This document shows positions 6,872 through 13,066 of a stretch of 13,066 nt of DNA, one piece after another (positions within the stretch are counted from its first letter, which is position 1; each line of letters begins with the position of its first letter). Source of the stretch: Flavobacteriaceae bacterium (GTDB lineage: Bacteria > Bacteroidota > Bacteroidia > Flavobacteriales > Flavobacteriaceae); assembly GCA_029247985.1 (NCBI GenBank), contig JAQWKF010000080.1:1-13066 (forward strand), in the 5' to 3' direction. The translations under genes and the position numbers were made by a program. A model generated the notes under the pieces. The model was given only the letters and a program-made list of their open reading frames with translations, was not told where the DNA came from and did not search any database.

Positions 6872-6913
6872 ATGAAAAAACGCATTTTTAATACGCTTTG
6901 GTGGAACTCCTAA
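6872..6913 (+). CDS. trpL: trp operon leader peptide (13 codons, tandem Trp)
   Basis: This short reading frame, ATG to TAA, encodes MKKRIFNTLWWNS. Two adjacent UGG codons (6899-6904) come near its end, exactly as in classical trp leaders. The six trp enzymes downstream have only seven Trp residues in 1841 codons, so two in thirteen is striking. The Trp codons lie in the loop side of the first leader stem and the stop codon (6911-6913) lies in the same loop, so a ribosome stalled at UGG and one released at the stop would mask different parts of region 2. The start codon falls at or within a few bases of the predicted transcription start, and no SD is present, so initiation may be leaderless or nearly so. 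The peptide probably acts only through being translated. Confidence 0.85.
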   Translation: MKKRIFNTLWWNS

Positions 6914-6974
6914 TTGGAGATGATAAGCGTATTATATACAATTAAAAGGCTTGTCATGTTATGACAGGCCTTTT
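6889..6974 (+). promoter_or_regulatory. trp attenuator with mutually exclusive stems 1:2, 2:3 and 3:4
   Basis: Stem 1:2 pairs 6889-6898 (TAATACGCTT) with 6925-6934 (AAGCGTATTA), ten perfect pairs enclosing the Trp codons, plus an inner CTCC/GGAG hairpin (6907-6910/6916-6919). Stem 2:3, the antiterminator, pairs 6920-6928 (ATGATAAGC) with 6949-6957 (GCTTGTCAT), nine pairs with one G-U. Stem 3:4, the terminator, pairs 6944-6957 with 6961-6974. Regions 6925-6928 and 6949-6957 are each claimed by two stems, so the structures exclude one another. Predicted logic: when charged tRNA-Trp is scarce the ribosome stalls at 6899-6904, frees region 2 and lets 2:3 form, giving read-through. When it is plentiful the ribosome reaches the stop, 2:3 is prevented and transcription ends. 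Confidence 0.85.
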
Positions 6975-6977
6975 TTT
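6944..6977 (+). terminator. intrinsic terminator of the trp attenuator (3:4 hairpin)
   Basis: A 14-bp stem (6944-6957 with 6961-6974, one T-G wobble at 6951/6967) has the three-base loop GTT. The T-tract begins at 6971 inside the stem's right arm and continues to 6977, then ATTTTT. It ends just before the trpE ATG at 6989. It could also stop read-through from marR-yceI, which has no terminator of its own. Confidence 0.9.
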
Positions 6978-6988
6978 ATTTTTAACTA

Positions 6989-8392
6989 ATGAAGTTTAAA
7001 CTACAAACTGATACTTGTGAGCTCTTGACCGACACCATGACGCCGGTTAATATGTACCTTAAAATTAGAGATGCATACCCAGAAAGTGTGTTGCTCGAAA
7101 GTTCTGACTATGGTGCCAATGACAACAGTGTGGCCTATATATGCTTTAACCCCATTGCCTCTTTTAAGGTGCACAATCAAAACATAACGGAGCGTTTTCC
7201 AGACGGTAGCACTTCCCAAACAGTTGTTGCCCCAAACATTTCAGTAGTTGACAAACTCGAAGCATTTGCCGCTCAATTTGAAACAGACGAACTTCAAAAT
7301 CGCTTTTTAAGCAACGGCTTGTTTGGCTATACATCTTATGAGGCTGTGCAATATTTTGAAGATATTGAGCTCGCAAAAAAAGGAGGAGATGCAGATATAC
7401 CCGAAATATATTATGCGCTGTATCAAAATATTATCGCAATCAATGTTTTTAACAACCAAGCCAAGCTTTTTGCCCATTGTTACCAAAGCGAAAGCAACCT
7501 AGCTGAGGTTGTCCAATTACTCAATGCACCGGCACGTGATTCTTATTCATTCAAAAAAGAAGGAGAGGCGTCGTCTAATATGCGTGATGAAGCATTTGTA
7601 GACTTGGTCAAAAAAGGCATAAAGCATTGCATGCGTGGCGACGTTTTTCAAATAGTACTTTCCCGTCGTTTTTCACAAGCGTACAGCGGAGATGACTTCA
7701 GTTTGTATCGCGTACTGCGCTCGATAAACCCATCGCCATATATTTTCTATTTTGACTTTGGCGGTTTTAAAATATTTGGTAGTTCTCCAGAGGCCCAACT
7801 GGTGGTCCAAGACGGTGTAGCGGAAATTCACCCCATAGCAGGTACATTTATCCGAACGGGAAATGATGCGCAAGACGAAACCAAAGCAAAAGAATTGGCA
7901 AAAGACTTGAAAGAAAACGCCGAACACATGATGCTGGTAGATTTGGCTAGAAACGATTTGAGCCGCCATGGACAGGATGTGACTGTTGAAAAAGACAGAG
8001 AAGTGCAATTTTACTCGCACGTTATTCACTTGGTATCTAAAGTCACAGGGCAAAAAAAGAAGGATACGGCAACGATGCAAATTGTAGCAGACACTTTTCC
8101 GGCTGGAACATTAAGTGGCGCTCCCAAACACCGCGCTATGCAACTTATCGAATCCTATGAAACCACAGACCGCTCCTTCTACGGAGGTGCTATTGGTTTT
8201 TTGGATTTTAAAGGCAACTACAACCACGCGATCATCATCAGGTCTTTTTTGAGCAAAAACAATGTGCTGCACTACCACGCAGGTGCAGGAGTTGTGTCAA
8301 AGTCAGACCCAGAAAGCGAATTGCAAGAAGTATATAACAAATTACGTGCGCTTAACACCGCCATGGACAAAGCAGAAAAACAATTTCCATGA
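6989..8392 (+). CDS. trpE: anthranilate synthase component I
   Basis: TrpE aminates and aromatises chorismate to anthranilate, using ammonia delivered by TrpG, in the first committed step of tryptophan synthesis. At 467 residues it has the usual length. The tryptophan feedback site is seen as LLES (35-38) and NPSPYIFY (247-254). PIAGT (282-286) marks anthranilate synthase; aminodeoxychorismate synthases have PIKGT. Catalytic and Mg-binding elements are AEHMMLVDLARND (311-323), the SHVIHLVS segment (343-350), FPAGTLSGAPK (370-380) and the C-terminal GAGVVSKSDPESE (432-444). The protein has no Trp residue. The ATG lies 12 bases after the attenuator T-run; the stop overlaps trpG by four bases. 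Expression should be set by attenuation plus feedback inhibition. Confidence 0.97.
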   Translation: MKFKLQTDTCELLTDTMTPVNMYLKIRDAYPESVLLESSDYGANDNSVAYICFNPIASFKVHNQNITERFPDGSTSQTVVAPNISVVDKLEAFAAQFETDELQNRFLSNGLFGYTSYEAVQYFEDIELAKKGGDADIPEIYYALYQNIIAINVFNNQAKLFAHCYQSESNLAEVVQLLNAPARDSYSFKKEGEASSNMRDEAFVDLVKKGIKHCMRGDVFQIVLSRRFSQAYSGDDFSLYRVLRSINPSPYIFYFDFGGFKIFGSSPEAQLVVQDGVAEIHPIAGTFIRTGNDAQDETKAKELAKDLKENAEHMMLVDLARNDLSRHGQDVTVEKDREVQFYSHVIHLVSKVTGQKKKDTATMQIVADTFPAGTLSGAPKHRAMQLIESYETTDRSFYGGAIGFLDFKGNYNHAIIIRSFLSKNNVLHYHAGAGVVSKSDPESELQEVYNKLRALNTAMDKAEKQFP

Positions 8393-8949
8393 ATATTTTA
8401 GTCATTGATAATTACGATTCTTTCACCTTTAATTTAGTACATTATTTAGAGGAGCTTGACTGTACCGTTACGGTAAAACGCAACGATCAATTTACACTTG
8501 AGGAAGTGGCTGGTTTTGATAAAATCGTGCTCTCTCCTGGACCAGGAATTCCAGATGAGGCTGGGCTACTAAAAGCCACTATTAAAGCATATGCAACTAG
8601 CATTCCTATGCTTGGCGTTTGTTTAGGACACCAAGCTATAGCGGAGGTTTTCGGAGGTTCATTAACCAACCTTTCAACCGTATTCCACGGTGTAGCGAGT
8701 AAAATGACCATAACGCAAGACGATGCCCTGTTTGCAGGACTCCCAAGTTCATTTGATGTTGGGCGCTATCATTCTTGGGTAGTCAACAAACCACTACCCG
8801 ACGGATTTATATTGTTGGCAGAAGAAGAAAATGGTCAAGTCATGGCCTTCAAGCACAAAACACACCCCATTTATGGCGTGCAGTTTCACCCTGAGTCAGT
8901 GCTTACGCCCAATGGAAAACAGCTATTAAAAAACTGGGTTGCGCTATGA
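8389..8949 (+). CDS. trpG: anthranilate synthase component II (glutamine amidotransferase)
   Basis: TrpG hydrolyses glutamine and channels ammonia to TrpE. The 186 residues form one class I amidotransferase domain. DNYDSFTFNL (7-16) is the usual N-terminus, SPGPGIP (49-55) the oxyanion region, and LGVCLGHQAI (75-84) carries the nucleophile Cys78. His167 and Glu169 in FHPES complete the triad. It overlaps trpE and trpD by four bases each (ATGA), which suggests translational coupling and balanced subunit synthesis. In organisms lacking a separate PabA the same subunit may also serve folate synthesis; that cannot be decided here, but placement within the trp operon makes anthranilate synthase its main role. 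Confidence 0.96.
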   Translation: MNILVIDNYDSFTFNLVHYLEELDCTVTVKRNDQFTLEEVAGFDKIVLSPGPGIPDEAGLLKATIKAYATSIPMLGVCLGHQAIAEVFGGSLTNLSTVFHGVASKMTITQDDALFAGLPSSFDVGRYHSWVVNKPLPDGFILLAEEENGQVMAFKHKTHPIYGVQFHPESVLTPNGKQLLKNWVAL

Positions 8950-9941
8950 AAGAGATTTTAACACGCCTCATACAACACGAAAAGCTATCGCAGCAAGAAG
9001 CCAAGGATGCTTTACTCTTTATTGGCAGTGGTGCAGCAGATCCTTATCAAGTTACGGCCTTTTTAAGCGTATACATGATGCGTAGCATTGATGTTGCCGA
9101 ATTAGCCGGATTTAGAGATGCGCTACTTGAACTTTGTTTAGCCGTTGATCTGGCGGCTTACAACCCAATTGATTTGTGTGGTACTGGTGGTGACGGCAAA
9201 GACACCTTTAATATTTCCACACTTGCCTCATTTGTAACAGCTGGTGCGGGCGTTCATGTAGCAAAACACGGCAACTATGGTGTTTCCTCTTCTTGTGGTT
9301 CAAGTAACGTAATGGAACATTTGGGCATTCGTTTTTCTAACGATGCTGACTTTTTGGAACGCTGTATAGACCAAGCAGGCATCTGTGTGTTACACGCGCC
9401 TTTGTTTCACCCAGCGATGAAACATGTAGCGCCTATCAGGCGTGCGCTCCAACTCAAAACCTTTTTTAATATGCTAGGACCTTTGGTCAATCCGTGTATG
9501 CCCAAGCGCCAAATCGTTGGTGTGTTTAATTTGGCACTAATGCGACTATACGGATACTTATTTCAAAGTTCAGATAAGCAGTTTTGTGTGTTGCATGCGC
9601 TTGATGGCTATGACGAAATTTCCTTAACAGGTGCAACCAAAATTATTTCCAATGCAGGAGAACGCCTTGTTCGCCCTACAGACCTTGGGCTTAAACCACT
9701 TACACCTGAGGCTATTGGGGGCGGTAATACGGTTAAAGATGCTGCAGCAATTTTTACGGCAGTCCTTCATGACAAGGGCACGGCCGCACAAAAACAAGTC
9801 GTATGTGCTAATGCAGGTACCGCCATTGCAACAGCGCTGAATATTTCGATACCTGATGGCTATGCCAAAGCACAAGAGTCTATTGAATCTAAAAAGGCAT
9901 TAGGCGTCTTCACCAAATTATTAGCACTGAGTAAAGCATGA
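8946..9941 (+). CDS. trpD: anthranilate phosphoribosyltransferase
   Basis: TrpD joins anthranilate to phosphoribosyl pyrophosphate, forming N-(5-phosphoribosyl)anthranilate, the second pathway step. Its 331 residues match the stand-alone enzyme without a fused TrpG domain. The PRPP loop is CGTGGDGKDTFNIST (78-92), followed by TAGAGVHVAKHGN (98-110) and SSSCGSSNVMEHLG (114-127). APIRRALQLKTFFNMLGPLVNP, in the middle, is the conserved anthranilate-binding and hinge region, and DGYDEISLTG holds the Asp-Glu pair for metal binding. The usual KHGNRAVSS is KHGNYGVSS here, a variant I take to be lineage-typical. No Trp residue is present. It overlaps trpG and trpC by four bases. Confidence 0.96.
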   Translation: MKEILTRLIQHEKLSQQEAKDALLFIGSGAADPYQVTAFLSVYMMRSIDVAELAGFRDALLELCLAVDLAAYNPIDLCGTGGDGKDTFNISTLASFVTAGAGVHVAKHGNYGVSSSCGSSNVMEHLGIRFSNDADFLERCIDQAGICVLHAPLFHPAMKHVAPIRRALQLKTFFNMLGPLVNPCMPKRQIVGVFNLALMRLYGYLFQSSDKQFCVLHALDGYDEISLTGATKIISNAGERLVRPTDLGLKPLTPEAIGGGNTVKDAAAIFTAVLHDKGTAAQKQVVCANAGTAIATALNISIPDGYAKAQESIESKKALGVFTKLLALSKA

Positions 9942-10723
9942 GTATTTTAGCACAAATCGTCATAGACCAACGCAAGGAAATTGCCCTGAAAAAACAGATG
10001 ATATCCCAAGCGCAGTTACAAGACATGCCCCATTATAACAGAAAAGCAATCTCCTTTGCTGATGCAATTAAGAATACCCCAATGGGAATTGTGGCTGAAC
10101 ACAAACGCCGTTCACCATCTAAGCCTCAAATAAAACTACAATCCCGAGCTGCCGGGGTAGCTGCAGGATATGAGCAAGCTGGCGTAGCAGCCATGTCTGT
10201 ACTTACCAATGGACAATATTTTGGTGGTTCTTTAGAAGATTTACTTTTGGCGCGTGCTGCGTGCAATCTTCCGCTATTACGAAAAGAATTTATTGTAGAT
10301 GCTTATCAAATTCACGAGGCCAAAGCCTATGGAGCTGATGCCATATTGCTTATTAAAGCTTGTCTTAACGCAGAAGAAACCAATCAACTTGCCAAAACCG
10401 CAAAGGACATAGGACTAGACGTGCTACTTGAAGTGCATAACTTGGAGGAGCTTACACAAGCACCATTATCATATGTCGATGTAGTTGGAGTCAACAATCG
10501 AAACCTCAAAGACTTTTCTGTTGATCTAAGTACCAGCATCACTCTAGCAAAGCATATACCAAGTGAAAAAATAAAAATTTCGGAAAGCGGCATTTCGTCT
10601 TACGATGCTATTGAAAAACTCTCTCAAGCTGGTTTTGATGGTTTTTTGATGGGAGAACATTTTATGCTTCAAGAAAACCCTGGAAAAGCTGCACATAACT
10701 TTATTGAAAACTACAGCTCATGA
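9938..10723 (+). CDS. trpC: indole-3-glycerol-phosphate synthase
   Basis: TrpC closes the indole ring, converting carboxyphenylaminodeoxyribulose phosphate to indole-3-glycerol phosphate. The 261-residue TIM barrel is monofunctional, with no fused TrpF. Substrate and catalytic residues are visible: AEHKRRSPSK (53-62, with Glu54 and Lys56), LRKEFI (114-119, with the general acid Lys116), LLEVH (163-167, Glu165), VNNRNL (185-190, Asn186) and ISESGI (214-219, Glu216), then a phosphate-binding region near GFLMGEHFM (235-243). It overlaps trpD upstream and trpF downstream by ATGA. The order C then F means successive pathway enzymes are encoded next to each other but not in reaction order. Confidence 0.96.
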   Translation: MSILAQIVIDQRKEIALKKQMISQAQLQDMPHYNRKAISFADAIKNTPMGIVAEHKRRSPSKPQIKLQSRAAGVAAGYEQAGVAAMSVLTNGQYFGGSLEDLLLARAACNLPLLRKEFIVDAYQIHEAKAYGADAILLIKACLNAEETNQLAKTAKDIGLDVLLEVHNLEELTQAPLSYVDVVGVNNRNLKDFSVDLSTSITLAKHIPSEKIKISESGISSYDAIEKLSQAGFDGFLMGEHFMLQENPGKAAHNFIENYSS

Positions 10724-11328
10724 AGTGGAAAGTATGTGGCATGCGAGAAGCAAACAATATTTCAGAAGTAGCAGTTCTACAACCTGACTATATGGGGTTT
10801 ATTTTGTGGAATGGCTCAAAAAGACATTGTTCAAAACCACAAAACGTGCCTGAAGGCATTACAAAAGTAGGGGTGTTTGTTGATGCCACTGTTGGAGAAA
10901 TCGAAGATGCAATTGAAAACCACAAGCTCGGTGCTGTGCAATTGCACGGCAATGAGTCAGCCGGGCTATGTCGCGAACTACAGGGAAAAGCACAAGTCAT
11001 CAAGGCATTTGGAGTGGGTGAAGCCTTTGATTTTGATACCCTTCTTGACTATCTACCCTATTGTGATTTTTTCTTATTTGACACCAAAGGGCCTATGCCA
11101 GGAGGAAATGGAACTACTTTTAACTGGTCAATTTTAGAACATTACCCCTTTGACTTGCCTTTTTTTATCAGCGGCGGCATCGGGTTGAAAGAAATAGATA
11201 AGATTAACGAACTTTGCAAAACAGACTTGCCTGTTTATGCGATTGATATTAACAGCAAGTTTGAAACTGCTCCAGCTCTTAAAGATGCTGAGCAATTAAA
11301 AAAGTTTAAAGAAAAATTAGTGCTATGA
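10720..11328 (+). CDS. trpF: phosphoribosylanthranilate isomerase
   Basis: TrpF performs the Amadori rearrangement of phosphoribosylanthranilate, the step before TrpC. The 202-residue protein is a single TIM barrel. KVCGM (4-8) contains the general base Cys6. GVFVDA (51-56) and VQLHGNES (73-80) are conserved strands, and LFDTKGPMPGGNG (119-131) contains the general acid Asp121. SGGIG (151-155) and IDINSKFE (175-182) form the phosphate and C-terminal motifs; the latter is usually DVNSGVE, so Gly is replaced by Lys at the second-last motif position. Three Trp residues (3, 30, 136) make it the Trp-richest protein of the operon. It overlaps both neighbours by four bases. Confidence 0.95.
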   Translation: MKWKVCGMREANNISEVAVLQPDYMGFILWNGSKRHCSKPQNVPEGITKVGVFVDATVGEIEDAIENHKLGAVQLHGNESAGLCRELQGKAQVIKAFGVGEAFDFDTLLDYLPYCDFFLFDTKGPMPGGNGTTFNWSILEHYPFDLPFFISGGIGLKEIDKINELCKTDLPVYAIDINSKFETAPALKDAEQLKKFKEKLVL

Positions 11329-12509
11329 GTACATACAATGCCAACGAAAAAGGCTATTACGGAGATTTTGGTGGAGCCTATATTCCAGAAATGCTTTACC
11401 CAAATGTTGAGGAATTGCGTCAGAACTACCTTGAAATTACAGCCAAGGAGGAGTTTAAAAATGAATTTGATCAGCTATTAAAAGATTATGTAGGTCGTCC
11501 TACTCCATTGTATTTTGCAGAACGCTTATCTAAAAAATACAACACAAAAATCTATTTAAAACGCGAAGACTTATGTCACACAGGCGCACATAAAATCAAC
11601 AACACCATTGGACAAATTCTGTTAGCCAAACGGCTAGGCAAAACCCGTATTATAGCAGAAACAGGAGCAGGACAACACGGAGTTGCTACAGCAACCGTTT
11701 GCGCACTTATGGGGATAACGTGTATTGTTTATATGGGTGAATTAGACATCAAGCGCCAGGCGCCCAACGTAGCCCGTATGAAAATGTTAGGCGCAGAGGT
11801 TAGACCAGCACAATCTGGAAGTAAAACACTTAAAGATGCCACTAACGAGGCTATTCGTGATTGGATCAACAACCCAGTGGATACACACTATATTATTGGT
11901 TCTGTTGTAGGGCCACACCCCTACCCAGATATGGTGGCGCGTTTTCAATCTGTTATTAGCGAAGAATGCAAAACACAACTACAAGAAGCTGAAGGGCGTG
12001 ATTATCCAGATCATGTTATTGCTTGTGTTGGTGGAGGAAGCAATGCTGCCGGTATCTATTACCATTATCTAGACGACCCAAGGGTAAACATCATTGCTGT
12101 AGAAGCTGCTGGAAAAGGGATTGATTCAGGTGAGAGTGCCGCTACCTCCGCTTTGGGAAAAGAAGGCATCATTCACGGTAGCAAAACCCTTCTAATGCAA
12201 ACCCCCGATGGACAAATTACCGAACCCTATTCCATATCGGCTGGCCTAGATTATCCAGGTGTTGGTCCCATGCACGCACATTTGTATCGAAGCCAACGCG
12301 CAGAGTTTATTTCTATTCCAGACCAAGAGGCTATGGATTGGGGGCTAAGCCTCTCGCAAATGGAAGGGATCATACCTGCCATTGAAACGGCTCATGCTTT
12401 TGCCGTCTTGGACGAGCGAAAATTTGAACCTAATGACATATTGTTGTTCAACTGTTCTGGCCGTGGTGACAAAGATCTTGAAACCTACATTGATTATTTT
12501 AAGCTATAA
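11325..12509 (+). CDS. trpB: tryptophan synthase beta chain
   Basis: TrpB condenses indole and L-serine into tryptophan with pyridoxal phosphate. The 394 residues and motifs fit the classical TrpB1 type, which pairs with TrpA. The PLP lysine is Lys90 in REDLCHTGAHKINN (80-93). Catalytic Glu112 lies in AETGAGQHGVATAT (111-124), and the cofactor phosphate loop is CVGGGSNA (234-241). The COMM-domain and interface segment VYMGELDIKRQAPNVARMKMLGA (135-157) and the C-terminal CSGRGDKD (377-384) are intact. The gene is full length with no frameshift. It overlaps trpF by four bases. Unusually, trpA does not follow: 80 bases later comes mscL. TrpB alone can use free indole but needs TrpA to obtain it from indole-3-glycerol phosphate. 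Confidence 0.97.
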   Translation: MSTYNANEKGYYGDFGGAYIPEMLYPNVEELRQNYLEITAKEEFKNEFDQLLKDYVGRPTPLYFAERLSKKYNTKIYLKREDLCHTGAHKINNTIGQILLAKRLGKTRIIAETGAGQHGVATATVCALMGITCIVYMGELDIKRQAPNVARMKMLGAEVRPAQSGSKTLKDATNEAIRDWINNPVDTHYIIGSVVGPHPYPDMVARFQSVISEECKTQLQEAEGRDYPDHVIACVGGGSNAAGIYYHYLDDPRVNIIAVEAAGKGIDSGESAATSALGKEGIIHGSKTLLMQTPDGQITEPYSISAGLDYPGVGPMHAHLYRSQRAEFISIPDQEAMDWGLSLSQMEGIIPAIETAHAFAVLDERKFEPNDILLFNCSGRGDKDLETYIDYFKL

Positions 12510-12589
12510 CACTTAAAAAAAAGCGTAATTTAGTATTTGAATATACCCCAATCTTATTCAAAAAACTGCTTTAAATATATTTTTAGTTT
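12510..12589 (+). other. trpB-mscL spacer with weak promoter-like and hairpin elements
   Basis: This 80-base AT-rich gap holds no gene and no trace of trpA. An 8-bp inverted repeat (TTTGAATA 12536-12543, TATTCAAA 12555-12562, loop of 11) lacks a following T-run, so it is not a convincing terminator. Imperfect -7 boxes are TAGTATTTG at 12531-12539 (one base too long) and TATATTTT at 12576-12583 (last base wrong). Whether mscL has its own promoter is therefore undecided. Confidence 0.3.
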
Positions 12590-13033
12590 ATGAAGTTGAA
12601 AGGGGTGTTAAATACACCATTTATGAAAGAGTTTAAAAAGTTTATTAGCAAAGGCAACGTTATTGAGTTAGCCGTTGGTCTTATTATGGCCACTTATTTT
12701 GGCGCTATTGTAAAATCATTGGTCAATGACATCATCATGCCACCGGTGGGAAAACTCATCGGAGGCGTTGACTTTGCCTCATTCAAATATGTAATTCAAC
12801 CTGCTGTTGAAGCAGAAGGAACTGCGGAGATTGCTATCCGCTATGGTATGTTTGTAAATACCATTATTACATTTCTAATTGTAGCCTTTGCAATTTTTTT
12901 AGTGGTGAAATTCTACAACAAAATTAAAGATACGTTTGAAACGGAGGAAGAAAAGGCACCAGCTCCTCCAGCTAAACCATCTAAAGAAGAAGTATTACTG
13001 ACAGAAATCAGAGACTTGCTTAAAAAAAAGTAG
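12590..13033 (+). CDS. mscL: large-conductance mechanosensitive channel
   Basis: MscL is a homopentameric inner-membrane channel that opens under membrane tension to release solutes during hypo-osmotic shock. FKKFISKGNVIELAVGLIM (15-33) is the amphipathic S1 helix and start of TM1, and NDIIMPPVGKLIGGVDF (46-62) the loop after TM1. TM2 is about 87-108 (FLIVAFAIFLVV), and the cytoplasmic bundle EEVLLTEIRDLLK (133-145) is nearly identical to E. coli. TM1 has Ala-Thr-Tyr (34-36) where E. coli has Gly-Ala-Ala, a bulkier packing. Start choice is uncertain: ATG at 12590 gives 147 residues, while Met12 (12623) gives 136, the E. coli length, with MKEF aligning near its N-terminus. It follows trpB by 80 bases. 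The remaining 33 bases of the window after it show nothing recognisable. Confidence 0.94.
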   Translation: MKLKGVLNTPFMKEFKKFISKGNVIELAVGLIMATYFGAIVKSLVNDIIMPPVGKLIGGVDFASFKYVIQPAVEAEGTAEIAIRYGMFVNTIITFLIVAFAIFLVVKFYNKIKDTFETEEEKAPAPPAKPSKEEVLLTEIRDLLKKK

Positions 13034-13066
13034 GTTAGAACTTTTTGTTGCTTGTCCTTTGGTAAA

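Noticed and set aside
6832..6988. TRAP-binding site or Trp T-box as the trp control element
   Set aside because: There is no run of regularly spaced GAG/TAG triplets and no T-box consensus or specifier-loop architecture; the leader peptide with three alternative stems explains the region fully.
6989..8949. Aminodeoxychorismate synthase (pabB/pabA) instead of trpE/trpG
   Set aside because: The active-site motif is PIAGT, not PIKGT, the LLES feedback site is present, and the genes head a trp operon behind a Trp-codon attenuator.
12536..12562. Possible terminator hairpin between trpB and mscL
   Set aside because: The 8-bp stem is A/T-rich, has an 11-base loop and is followed by AAACTGC rather than a T-run, so it lacks the features of an intrinsic terminator.
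12510..12589. A degraded trpA remnant after trpB
   Set aside because: Only 80 A/T-rich bases are present, with no reading frame or motif similar to TrpA.

Overview
The window reads as a chromosomal segment of a member of the Bacteroidota, most likely class Flavobacteriia. The evidence is: every candidate promoter carries the phylum's -7 box (TAnnTTTG); almost no gene has a Shine-Dalgarno (SD) sequence, the one clear exception being rpsU; several genes belong to families typical of Bacteroidota (DUF2851, short PspC proteins, triple-HhH membrane proteins, MarR-YceI pairs); and the AT-rich genes are tightly packed. I see no mobile element, tRNA, rRNA, CRISPR or phage signature. No stretch longer than about 160 bases lacks a gene.

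Left part (1-5773, minus strand). A co-directional cluster runs leftwards: rhodanese lipoprotein, DUF2851 protein, PspC-domain protein, AGCS sodium:amino-acid symporter, membrane-anchored HhH (ComEA-like) protein and acyl-CoA dehydrogenase, with gaps of 2-13 bases. It is followed by the 5' end of rpsU (ribosomal protein bS21), which has its own candidate promoter and a strong SD. The two GTG starts in the window (HhH and DUF2851 genes) are here. The six proteins share no obvious pathway, so this looks like a housekeeping transcription unit rather than one functional system.

Middle (5774-6831). A 67-base divergent region holds back-to-back -7 boxes for the rhodanese operon and for marR-yceI. 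It also holds two operator-like inverted repeats of the form TTGT-N4-ACAA, 15 bp apart centre to centre, one over the marR -7 box and the other touching the marR start codon. This suggests autoregulation by the MarR protein.

Right part (6832-12509, plus strand). The tryptophan operon trpE-G-D-C-F-B is preceded by what reads as a complete ribosome-mediated attenuator: a promoter, a 13-codon leader peptide with tandem Trp codons (MKKRIFNTLWWNS), mutually exclusive 1:2, 2:3 and 3:4 stems, and a U-tract terminator just before trpE. All five gene junctions are four-base ATGA overlaps. The six enzymes would convert chorismate to indole-3-glycerol phosphate, and TrpB would turn indole into tryptophan. 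trpA, which normally follows trpB and releases the indole, is missing; after an 80-base gap comes mscL (mechanosensitive channel), and the window ends.

The most notable items are the trp attenuator in a lineage that does not normally use SD initiation, the rpsU SD exception, the paired MarR operators and the missing trpA.
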